DNA of 64,000 nucleotides from the NCBI GenBank assembly GCA_017473615.1, contig JAFUKL010000011.1, positions 16,234-80,233 of the forward strand, given 5' to 3'. Origin of the DNA: Muribaculaceae bacterium. GTDB taxonomy: Bacteria > Bacteroidota > Bacteroidia > Bacteroidales > Muribaculaceae. Positions 41,527-49,770 of this stretch are shown piece after piece; the stretch's first letter is position 1; each line of letters starts with the position of its first letter. The notes under the pieces are model-generated. The model was not told the DNA's origin. It saw only the letters and a list, made by a program, of their open reading frames with translations, and made no database searches. The position numbers and the translations under genes are program-made.

Positions 41527-43404
41527 TTATCTTCCTAATAATAGGAGCAATATATTAATATCACTTGGCGATATTCCGGGTATTCTGGCAGCTTGTGCTA
41601 CAGTTTCCGGATCAATTTTTTCCAATTTTTGACGCGCCTCTGTCGATATAGCTTTTATTTCACTATACTTCAATTTTCCTTTCAGTTTTACATGCTCCAA
41701 ACGCATCACTTTTTCTGCAATCATCTTTTCCCTGTCAATATAACCCTGATACTTTATCAGAATTTCTGCAGCTTCAATAATTTCATCTCGACGCTGCTTA
41801 TCCAATGTCGACAAAAAGCTCTTCAGAGGTTGTATAACATCTGCAAGCATATTTATATCTAATTGTGGTCGAAGTATCAACGCATGCAATTTACACCCTT
41901 CTTTCAAAGGAGATGTTCCCAACCGAATCAAATCCTCATTAATCAGTGACGGCTTAACTGAAAATTCTTTACAGAAATCTACCAAGCGATCCCTTTGTTC
42001 TCGTTTTTCAAGCATCAACCTGTAACGCTCTTCCGTTGCCAATCCTAATTTATAGGATTTTTCGGTAAGACGCATATCCGCATCATCTTGACGAAGCAAT
42101 ATTCGGTATTCAGCGCGCGAGGTAAACATTCTGTATGGCTCATCCACACCCTTTGTAACCAAATCATCAATCAACACACCAATATACGCCTCATCTCTAC
42201 TCAATATAAACGGCTCTCCACCTACAATATTCAAGTGCGCATTTATACCGGCTATAAGTCCTTGTCCGGCAGCTTCTTCATATCCCGTCGTTCCATTAAC
42301 CTGACCCGCAAAAAACAAATTTTTCACCAACTTGGTTTCAAGCGTATGCTTTAATTGTGTAGGGTCAAAGAAATCATATTCTATAGCATAACCCGGGCGA
42401 TAGATCTGAACATCGGATAAAGCCGGAATCTTTTGCAATGCATTAAACTGTACATCCAAGGGAAGCGATGAAGAAAAGCCATTCACATAGTATTCGTTGG
42501 TTGTTTCACCCTCCGGCTCTAAAAACAACTGATGAGAATCCTTATCGGCAAATGTAACAATCTTCGTCTCAATGCTCGGGCAATAACGAGGACCTATACT
42601 TTTTATCTGCCCATTATAAAGAGGTGAATCCGGTAATCCCGCTCTCAAAATTTCATGTACATCGGAATTTGTATTCACAATCCAGCACGGTCGTTGTTTC
42701 AACTCCCTCTTTACATCAGGGAGATAAGAAAATTTGTGAAAATCGTCATCACCCTCTTGTTTTTCGGCTAATTCAAACTTTATAGATCGAGCATCGATTC
42801 GTACCGGTGTTCCGGTCTTCATACGCTCAGCCCTGAAACCCAACTCTTTAAGTTGTTCGGTTATGCCATGCGACGCAGGTTCCGAAATTCTTCCGCCTCT
42901 GATTTGGACACGCCCTACATGCATAAGTCCGTTAAGAAAAGTACCTGCCGTTAGAACAACAGCCTTAGCAGCAAACTCTACTCCAAACGCTGTTTTTACT
43001 CCTACAACAGTCTCATTCTCAATAATAAAACCTATTGCATCATCCTGCCATAAATAAAGATTCGGTGTATTCTCTATTATGTTTCGCCACTCAGCCATAA
43101 ATTTCATTCTGTCGCTTTGCGCACGTGGACTCCACATAGCAGGTCCTTTTGAACGATTAAGCATTCTAAACTGAATAGCCGATCGATCTGTTACGATACC
43201 CATCTCTCCACCTAAGGCATCTATTTCGCGCACAATCTGACCCTTAGCAATCCCACCAACAGCGGGATTACAGCTCATCTGTGCTATCTTATTCATATCC
43301 AATGTGATAAGTAATGTAGAAGAACCTAAATGAGCCGCAGCACATGCAGCTTCACAACCGGCATGACCGGCACCTATCACTATTACATCATAATCAAATT
43401 TCAT
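41527..43404 (-). CDS. mnmG: tRNA uridine-5-carboxymethylaminomethyl modification enzyme MnmG
   Basis: A 625-residue FAD protein (GidA). The N-terminal dinucleotide motif GAGHAGCEAA, the NPAVGG loop (SCNPAVGGIAKGQIVREIDALGG) and the KTGTPVRI segment are typical; the C-terminal helical domain contacts MnmE and tRNA. With MnmE it installs the cmnm5 modification on wobble U34. In many bacteria the gene sits near the replication origin, which fits the parS site just downstream. It follows ybeY by 15 bases. Confidence 0.97.
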   Translation of the reverse strand: MKFDYDVIVIGAGHAGCEAACAAAHLGSSTLLITLDMNKIAQMSCNPAVGGIAKGQIVREIDALGGEMGIVTDRSAIQFRMLNRSKGPAMWSPRAQSDRMKFMAEWRNIIENTPNLYLWQDDAIGFIIENETVVGVKTAFGVEFAAKAVVLTAGTFLNGLMHVGRVQIRGGRISEPASHGITEQLKELGFRAERMKTGTPVRIDARSIKFELAEKQEGDDDFHKFSYLPDVKRELKQRPCWIVNTNSDVHEILRAGLPDSPLYNGQIKSIGPRYCPSIETKIVTFADKDSHQLFLEPEGETTNEYYVNGFSSSLPLDVQFNALQKIPALSDVQIYRPGYAIEYDFFDPTQLKHTLETKLVKNLFFAGQVNGTTGYEEAAGQGLIAGINAHLNIVGGEPFILSRDEAYIGVLIDDLVTKGVDEPYRMFTSRAEYRILLRQDDADMRLTEKSYKLGLATEERYRLMLEKREQRDRLVDFCKEFSVKPSLINEDLIRLGTSPLKEGCKLHALILRPQLDINMLADVIQPLKSFLSTLDKQRRDEIIEAAEILIKYQGYIDREKMIAEKVMRLEHVKLKGKLKYSEIKAISTEARQKLEKIDPETVAQAARIPGISPSDINILLLLLGR

Positions 43405-43419
43405 AACCCTAAAACAAAA

Positions 43420-43839
43420 TTAAAACAGCAACGCAAGCGATTCATTTTCATGGCGTTCCATTATTTCACGTTCCCCTTCGCCTTTGTCGTTTACACCACA
43501 TAGGTGAAGAACCCCGTGTATAATCACACGCATCAATTCCTCCTCATATTCTCGACAGAACAATTTCGCATTGCTCCTCACTGTATCAAGTGAAATAAAC
43601 ATGTCACCGCTTATTCTCCGTCTATTAGAATAATCAAAAGTTATTATATCGGTATAATAATCATGCCTTAGGAATTCACGGTTCACCTCAAGAATACGCT
43701 CATCATTACAGAATATGTATGTCAAAGTCCCTACCCTCTTTCCGAATGAGGAAGCAACCTTTTCTATCCAAGCGCAAATTTTCGTTTCATCGAAAATCGG
43801 CTTTTCTACTTTTTGTGTAGTAAAATTTATTACAGACAT
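43420..43839 (-). CDS. ybeY: Endoribonuclease YbeY (rRNA maturation)
   Basis: A 139-residue metalloprotein. The zinc motif reads H-G-V-L-H-L-C-G-V-N-D: the first two histidines match E. coli YbeY H114 and H118, while the third ligand position (H124) is Asp, a substitution I believe is usual in Bacteroidetes. It acts in 16S rRNA 3'-end maturation and ribosome quality control. It is the first gene of the long operon to deoC, with a -7 box 21-28 bases upstream. Confidence 0.93.
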   Translation of the reverse strand: MSVINFTTQKVEKPIFDETKICAWIEKVASSFGKRVGTLTYIFCNDERILEVNREFLRHDYYTDIITFDYSNRRRISGDMFISLDTVRSNAKLFCREYEEELMRVIIHGVLHLCGVNDKGEGEREIMERHENESLALLF

Positions 43840-43859
43840 AATTTACCTAATATAACATA

Positions 43860-43894
43860 CAAAGATAAGATAGAAAAGATATACGACCACCAAA
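43860..43894 (-). promoter_or_regulatory. Promoter of the ybeY-deoC operon
   Basis: Minus-strand TTTG (43894-43891) and TATCTTTG (43867-43860), 23 bases apart, match the Bacteroidetes consensus. The transcript would start some 14 bases before the ybeY ATG. Confidence 0.6.
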
Positions 43895-44110
43895 AATTAA
43901 CAAAAATTTACAGATAACTCTTTTCTTGGAACAAATCGATTTTTCCGAGTATTTTTCACACAAACTCAAAAAGAGATTTAACTTTCTGATACCATGCCAA
44001 TTAGACAAATTTTAAGTCGCCGAGATTTAAAAATTCAATTAATATCAAGCAATTTACCCGAAGAATTTTAAGGATTTTCGCTATTTTTACTCTGAAAAAA
44101 GGAAAACAAG

Positions 44111-44824
44111 ATGAAAGCAGAAAATTGGAAAAAAGAATTGGAAATGTTGGCAAACCAAGAAAAAGCAAAAATTCTCTCAGGCTTTTTCAAAACCGGAAAA
44201 GGTCAATATGGAGAAGGTGATATATTCATTGGTATTACCGTTCCACAAAATCGTGAGGTAGCTAAAAAATATTGTGATGCACCACTCGATGACATTAAAG
44301 AACTTTTGTACTCCCCTATTCACGAATTCCGTTTTTCTGCTCTTGCGACATTAGTACTACAATACAAGAAATGCAAAGAAGAAGAAAAAAGAAAAGTTCT
44401 CGTTGATTTCTATTTGGCTAATACATCACATGTCAACAATTGGGATTTGGTGGACCTAAGTTGTCCGTATATTCTCGGTGAATATTTGCTTAACCGCTCT
44501 CATGAAATCCTATTCAAATTGAGTGAAAGTACCAACTTATGGGAACAACGTATTGCAATCGTAACCACACTTACGTTTATCCGTAACGGTAGTTTTGACA
44601 CCACTCTTTCACTTTCAGAAAAATATCTTACACATAAGCACGATTTAATTCATAAAGCCACCGGTTGGATGTTACGTGAAATAGGAAAGAAAGACACAAC
44701 TGTTCTAAAAAGATTTCTCGACCGCCACGCAGCCCACATGCCCCGCACTGCATTACGTTATTCCATCGAAAAACTTCCGCTTAACGAACGCAACTACTAC
44801 ATGTCACGGAAATCCTCTACCTGA
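44111..44824 (+). CDS. DNA alkylation repair protein (AlkD family)
   Basis: A 237-residue protein of HEAT-like helical repeats, the AlkC/AlkD alkylpurine glycosylase fold that removes 3- or 7-alkylated bases from DNA. Typical segments: FFKTGKGQYGEGDIFIGITVPQ, HEFRFSALATLV, NNWDLVDLSCPYILGEYLL, and KATGWMLREIGK. The size agrees with AlkD. A TATTTTTA -7-like box (44089-44096) precedes it. It is one of the few plus-strand genes in this half and converges with yifB. Confidence 0.92.
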   Translation: MKAENWKKELEMLANQEKAKILSGFFKTGKGQYGEGDIFIGITVPQNREVAKKYCDAPLDDIKELLYSPIHEFRFSALATLVLQYKKCKEEEKRKVLVDFYLANTSHVNNWDLVDLSCPYILGEYLLNRSHEILFKLSESTNLWEQRIAIVTTLTFIRNGSFDTTLSLSEKYLTHKHDLIHKATGWMLREIGKKDTTVLKRFLDRHAAHMPRTALRYSIEKLPLNERNYYMSRKSST

Positions 44825-44858
44825 TTTGCAGACACAACTCAAACACCGAAAAGAGGTC

Positions 44859-46394
44859 TTAAATGCGGTCTTCCCTATCGAGGTTGCGGTAATTGATAGC
44901 CTCACCTATGTGTTGTGATTTTACACTGTCACTGCCGGCAAGGTCAGCAATGGTACGCGCAACTTTTAAAATGCGGTCGTATGCCCGCGCGCTCATATTC
45001 AGACGCGTCATGGCATCGCGCAATCGTTCTAATCCTTTCTCATCAGGCTGTGCGTACTCATGTAAGAGAGATGACGTCATTTGAGCGTTACAATGCACTC
45101 CTTTCACACTCTTAAAACGTTCTGTCTGTATCTCACGTGCCTTTATAACACGCTTTCTTATGTCGGCACTGCTCTCACTCGGAATCGTGGAAGAAATGTC
45201 GTCAAATTCCACGGGAGACACCTCTATCTGTATATCGATGCGATCCAATAAAGGACCTGAAATTCTGTTCATATAACGCTGTCGTGTACCCGGTTGACAA
45301 ATACACTCCTTTGTAGGATGACCGTAGTATCCGCAGGGACATGGATTCATCGATGCCACCATCATAAACGATGCAGGGTATTCAACCGAATATTTTGCGC
45401 GAGAAATTGAAATTATCCTGTCTTCAAGCGGCTGGCGCATCACTTCCAATACCGAACGATTAAATTCGGGCAACTCATCCAAGAAAAGTATTCCGTTATG
45501 AGCAAGGCTTATCTCTCCGGGCATAGGATTTGTCCCTCCACCTACCAACGCAACAGGCGAAACGGTGTGGTGTGGCGAGCGGAACGGACGCTGCGTCATA
45601 AGCGTTGAACCTCGCTTGAGTTTGCCCGCAACCGAATGAATCGTAGTAGTTTCCAAAGCCTCTCGCAGGGTGAGTGGCGGCAAAATAGACGGAAGACGTT
45701 TCGCCATCATAGATTTTCCCGAACCCGGACTGCCAATAAGCATAATATTATGCCCTCCTGCACAAGCCACCTCAAAAGCACGTTTCACATTATCCTGCCC
45801 TTTAACTTCAGAAAAATCGAACTCATAACTGTTAATACTGTTGAAGAACTCCTCACGGGTATTTACAACAGTAGGTTCTATCGTTCCCATTCCGTTAAAG
45901 AAATTCACCACCTCGAAAATATTATCAACACCGAGAACTTCAAGATTATTGACAACAGCCGCCTCTTTTGCGTTGGCACGCGGTACGATAAATCCCTTGA
46001 AACCCTCTGCACGCGCCTTTATAGCCATAGGTAAAATACCTCGTATAGGTAATATCGTTCCGTCAAGTGACAATTCTCCCATTATCATATACTGTTGCAG
46101 ACGCTCGACTGCAAGTTTGCCGTCTGCTGCAAGCACAGCCACTGCAATAGGTAAATCGTATGCTGCCCCCTCCTTCTTGACATCGGCAGGAGACATGTTG
46201 ACAACCACATCCTTACGCGGAAATTCTACGCCATACACTTTTATGGCAGAACGAACGCGCTCGTAACTTTCTTTAACGGCTGTATCAGGCAATCCCACGA
46301 TACAGAAACCATAACCGCCCTCCAAAGCTACCTCCATAGTCACCACTATGGCATCTACACCACATACAGCAGCACCGTAAGTCTTTGTCAACAT
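44859..46394 (-). CDS. YifB/ComM family Mg-chelatase-like AAA ATPase
   Basis: A 511-residue protein: an N-terminal Lon-protease-like fold (GYGFCIVGLPDTAVKESYERV), then an AAA module with Walker A LIGSPGSGKSMMAK, Walker B-like ILFLDELPEF and the Mg-chelatase-related C-terminal part. ComM, the best studied relative, drives branch migration in natural transformation; the role in Bacteroidetes is untested. The gene starts 11 bases after the DUF4369 lipoprotein gene, so it probably ends the lepB operon. Confidence 0.93.
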   Translation of the reverse strand: MLTKTYGAAVCGVDAIVVTMEVALEGGYGFCIVGLPDTAVKESYERVRSAIKVYGVEFPRKDVVVNMSPADVKKEGAAYDLPIAVAVLAADGKLAVERLQQYMIMGELSLDGTILPIRGILPMAIKARAEGFKGFIVPRANAKEAAVVNNLEVLGVDNIFEVVNFFNGMGTIEPTVVNTREEFFNSINSYEFDFSEVKGQDNVKRAFEVACAGGHNIMLIGSPGSGKSMMAKRLPSILPPLTLREALETTTIHSVAGKLKRGSTLMTQRPFRSPHHTVSPVALVGGGTNPMPGEISLAHNGILFLDELPEFNRSVLEVMRQPLEDRIISISRAKYSVEYPASFMMVASMNPCPCGYYGHPTKECICQPGTRQRYMNRISGPLLDRIDIQIEVSPVEFDDISSTIPSESSADIRKRVIKAREIQTERFKSVKGVHCNAQMTSSLLHEYAQPDEKGLERLRDAMTRLNMSARAYDRILKVARTIADLAGSDSVKSQHIGEAINYRNLDREDRI

Positions 46395-46405
46395 AAATTT
46401 ATCCC

Positions 46406-47473
46406 CTATTTCTTTTTGCTTTTAGACTTATTTTTCTTGGTATCTATCCTATTCTTTAACTTAGAATTTATAAGTTTGGATACAGCCTCAATGGAATCAC
46501 CGCGATATATAGGCTGACCTATGGAATCAAGAACAAAAAACTCAGGTGTGGATTTAATTTGCAAATCCACTACAGCCTTATTCATAATACCTCCTACAGC
46601 CCATAAATGCGTCCATTCCGTATTCTCCCTGCGTAAAGCACGCTTCCATTTAAGGGTATCACTATCAAGCACTACATCCACAATCTGTAATTGTTTCTTA
46701 TTATCATATTTAGCATACAAACTATCCAATTCAGTCACAATATCTTTTCTCGCATCATCTATTCCCCAAAAGTACAAGATACTTATATAGCTGCGAACCG
46801 GGACAAAAGCTTCCAATGAATCATTTTCATTATAAAACATCATAGAATTGAATCTCTTTCTCGGCTCATTCTTAGCCACCATCATGGCATTCATTTCCGT
46901 ATAAGCCTTCAAAACACTTGCCGGACGCGCTTTTTCATCTATTTTATTAAGTAATTCATGCACTTTCTTTGTATCATCAAGATGACTATAATCACACAAC
47001 AACAGCAACAGCCCTGCCATTCTGCTACCGTCATGCTCTATGTATTCTTCTATTTTCTTGTCAAGCAAATGTTCTTTACCTTCCTCATAAAGCAAATGAT
47101 TCTCACGCCTGAAATCACTCCAATCCTCATTCACATCACTGCCTTTCACCTCAATAAGATTAGAATGCTTTATTGTTCCACGCATTTTAATATTATCACC
47201 GTTTTTAACCGCAACTTTAGCAATAAATTTATCATTCTTGCCATATAGGTAGAGCACCGTATAATTAGGAGCAACACCTTCCATTGTGAAACGCCCCTCC
47301 TCAACAAGAGCCTTAATCGTTTGTACCCCTGCCTCATTCACATACACAGCACGGAACGTCTGTTCTCCTGCATCAGGAAAATTTCCCTCCAACTTGAAAC
47401 TCTCACTGCTGCAACCCATAAGGACAAAACCGAACAAACAAAGTAAAAACGCCTTAAATATATTATTACACAT
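46406..47473 (-). CDS. DUF4369 lipoprotein with a thioredoxin-like fold lacking CxxC
   Basis: A 355-residue lipoprotein: signal peptide with lipobox L-M-G-C (Cys at residue 21), a DUF4369 beta domain (KLEGNFPDAGEQ), a helical middle, and a TlpA/thioredoxin-like fold (SYISILYFWGIDDARKDIV, then STPEFFVLDSIGQPIYRGD). The CxxC of active disulfide exchangers is missing: W-G-I-D-D occupies its place. It may be a binding or sensing relative rather than an oxidoreductase. The C-terminus is very basic (KKNKSKSKKK). It lies between wbqC and yifB. Confidence 0.8.
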   Translation of the reverse strand: MCNNIFKAFLLCLFGFVLMGCSSESFKLEGNFPDAGEQTFRAVYVNEAGVQTIKALVEEGRFTMEGVAPNYTVLYLYGKNDKFIAKVAVKNGDNIKMRGTIKHSNLIEVKGSDVNEDWSDFRRENHLLYEEGKEHLLDKKIEEYIEHDGSRMAGLLLLLCDYSHLDDTKKVHELLNKIDEKARPASVLKAYTEMNAMMVAKNEPRKRFNSMMFYNENDSLEAFVPVRSYISILYFWGIDDARKDIVTELDSLYAKYDNKKQLQIVDVVLDSDTLKWKRALRRENTEWTHLWAVGGIMNKAVVDLQIKSTPEFFVLDSIGQPIYRGDSIEAVSKLINSKLKNRIDTKKNKSKSKKK

Positions 47474-47520
47474 AATCCAAAATATTTAATTTACAAATTA
47501 AATTTTCTTTTATGATAAAA

Positions 47521-48165
47521 CTAAACCTCCAGCATCCGACGAAGAATAAAAACCGATTCTCTCCCGTGAGTCATAAGCAAATCAAATATACTCAGGTCTT
47601 GCTTGAATCCATGTCGCTCCTGCCACACCTGCCAATAAGAGACATTCTTAATAAAAGATAAACCATCGGGAATATTTCTGCCTATCCGTCCACGGAAATC
47701 TTTTATATCGCTGCTATCCGAACTGATTTCATTAACCGATACCGTATCGATAGGCAAATCCATAAAATCCACAACAAGACGATGTATCGCCATATTGAAA
47801 TCCAAAAGATTATTCAATGAATGGTCTTCATAAATGGCAAGTAAGTCATCGGCTATATATTCAAAGAATGGAGATCGTCCATAAGCCGAGAATAAAGCCC
47901 CCCAATGAGTTCTGCGCCAATCACCATGTTCCGATATTATAATTTCATTTAAAGCGGTGAGAGCGTTGTCTAAAGGCTTTACAAGAGGTAAAGTGAGCGT
48001 TTGCTCTCCATTGGCACCAACAATACGACAGTGATGCGCACTCCAAGACGCCTTATGCCTGCTTTCACCGGCATGAACCATCACTTTACGGCATGCCAGC
48101 ATGGCAGCATAATAACGCACACTTCCGGCATAAGCCGAAGAGAATAATCCCTCCTCAAAAATCAT
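47521..48165 (-). CDS. WbqC-like family protein
   Basis: A 214-residue protein matching the WbqC-like family (PF08889): an N-terminal SSAYAGSVRYYAAML, the basic HKASWSAHHCRIVGANG, the R-T-H-W-G-A-L-F-S-A-Y-G-R-S-P-F-F-E-Y block and the middle-third D-x-x-x-D pattern. Members occur near LPS O-antigen genes and next to lepB in Bacteroidetes; no reaction has been shown. It follows lepB by 11 bases, the usual Bacteroidales pair. Confidence 0.85.
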   Translation of the reverse strand: MIFEEGLFSSAYAGSVRYYAAMLACRKVMVHAGESRHKASWSAHHCRIVGANGEQTLTLPLVKPLDNALTALNEIIISEHGDWRRTHWGALFSAYGRSPFFEYIADDLLAIYEDHSLNNLLDFNMAIHRLVVDFMDLPIDTVSVNEISSDSSDIKDFRGRIGRNIPDGLSFIKNVSYWQVWQERHGFKQDLSIFDLLMTHGRESVFILRRMLEV

Positions 48166-48176
48166 ATATTCAAAGT

Positions 48177-49661
48177 TTATTTTTCAGGATTGGCATCAGC
48201 GAATATCCTGTTCCAACGTATCCCACCATTAAACAATGATTTATCCTTGTCAAAAGATATGATAACGAATACCGGAGAGCCAACAATATGATCTTCGGGG
48301 ACAAAGCCCCAATAACGAGAATCGGCTGAATTATCCCTGTTATCCCCCATCATCCAATAGTAATCCATCTTGAAAGTATATTCATCGGTTTCCTTGCCGT
48401 TTATAAATATACTGCCGTTTTTTACCTGCAAGTCATTACCTTCATAATTCTTGATACAACGCTCATAGACCGGCAGATTCTCAAGAGTAAGTTTTATACT
48501 CTGCCCCTTAGCGGGAATCCACACTTCTCCATAATTGGCACGTGTCCATCCGTATTCATGAGTGATAGGATACATTGTTATATACTCCGTATCAGGCACT
48601 TTAACAATCGCCGTAATCCATTTCATGTTTTCAAGACGCGATTTCATTTCTTTTGTAAGCGGCGATTGATATATAGGATTTACCGAGCCGTCAATATTAA
48701 TCTTCAATCCAAGACTTGCAGCTCCCGCAACCGACTCGTTACTATCTACAACAACCCTATTTCTGTCGTCCACACTCACGCCTAATTCATTCCACACATC
48801 ATCGGTGATAAAACGTCCGTCGGTCTGTATAAAATAATTATACTGTGTATTCTTCGGTTCTTCTATAGGATTACCGTCTATATAGACTACATCATTCACT
48901 ATTTTAAGTGTCTCTCCCGGAAGACCAATGCAGCGTTTTACATAATTTTCGCGTCTGTCTACCGGTCGATAAACAACATCACCAAAACGCTCCTTATTTC
49001 CCCAAATGGACTCGCGTCCGCCCGGAACAGTGGCGCATAGTGTATAATAATCCGGATTCTGTACTTTTAATGCCACAGTATCACCTGCAGGAAAATTGAA
49101 CACCACAATATCGTTACGCTCCACCTTACGGAATCCTTTCAGGCGATGATAATCCCACTGGGGTGTCTCTATATACGATTTACAACCAAGAACAGGAAGT
49201 GTATTCTGTGCCAAAGGGAAATGTAACGGCGTATTAGGTACTCGAGGACCATACACCATCTTGTTCACCCACAAATAATCCCCCACAAGCAGAGATTTTT
49301 CCAATGATGAAGACGGTATCTGATAGTTCTGCCCCACATACAAGAAAATGAAATACACCAATATAAGAGCATATACAATGGCATCCACCCAACTCATAAC
49401 ACTCTTCAATGTCTTGTTCTTAATGTGTTTCCACCAAGTCCACGGTATGTATTGTGTCAAATATATATCGGCAATAAGAGGGAAGAACAAAATCACCCAC
49501 CATGAGCCAAGCCAGATTACCCACGCTAAAAATATGACCGAAACCACACCGAAACGAATCCATCGTGTCTTCTTTACCCGCGACAAGCGTTCTTTCAAGT
49601 TCCCGGTCTGTTTTACATTCTCCACCTTATCTTTATTTTCCATATCAAGTCCAATCAACAT
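48177..49661 (-). CDS. lepB: Signal peptidase I (long Bacteroidetes form)
   Basis: A 494-residue membrane peptidase. The catalytic Ser is in Q-I-P-S-S-S-L-E-K-S-L, the general-base Lys in YVKRCIGLPGETL and the box E signature is GDNRDNSADSRYWGFVP. Two or more N-terminal spans precede the protease. The length exceeds that of E. coli LepB because of insertions usual in Bacteroidetes. It cleaves signal peptides of Sec-exported proteins. Start: ATG 49661 or, as plausible, ATG 49643 (M-E-N-K-D-K). It leads the run wbqC-DUF4369-yifB. Confidence 0.95.
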   Translation of the reverse strand: MLIGLDMENKDKVENVKQTGNLKERLSRVKKTRWIRFGVVSVIFLAWVIWLGSWWVILFFPLIADIYLTQYIPWTWWKHIKNKTLKSVMSWVDAIVYALILVYFIFLYVGQNYQIPSSSLEKSLLVGDYLWVNKMVYGPRVPNTPLHFPLAQNTLPVLGCKSYIETPQWDYHRLKGFRKVERNDIVVFNFPAGDTVALKVQNPDYYTLCATVPGGRESIWGNKERFGDVVYRPVDRRENYVKRCIGLPGETLKIVNDVVYIDGNPIEEPKNTQYNYFIQTDGRFITDDVWNELGVSVDDRNRVVVDSNESVAGAASLGLKINIDGSVNPIYQSPLTKEMKSRLENMKWITAIVKVPDTEYITMYPITHEYGWTRANYGEVWIPAKGQSIKLTLENLPVYERCIKNYEGNDLQVKNGSIFINGKETDEYTFKMDYYWMMGDNRDNSADSRYWGFVPEDHIVGSPVFVIISFDKDKSLFNGGIRWNRIFADANPEK

Positions 49662-49723
49662 TTATAATTCATAACATAATACTGCCGCCACAGGTTTTTA
49701 CCCGCATAAAAAGCAATTCTTTG

Positions 49724-49731
49724 CAAATATA
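49724..49731 (-). promoter_or_regulatory. -7 box (TATATTTG) of the lepB operon
   Basis: A perfect TAnnTTTG on the minus strand, ~65 bases before the lepB start, with a TTTG at 49751-49748 somewhat close (16-base spacer). Confidence 0.45.
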
Positions 49732-49770
49732 CAACCGTTTTTTTCAGCAAACAGAGAAAAGGGCGTTTTT

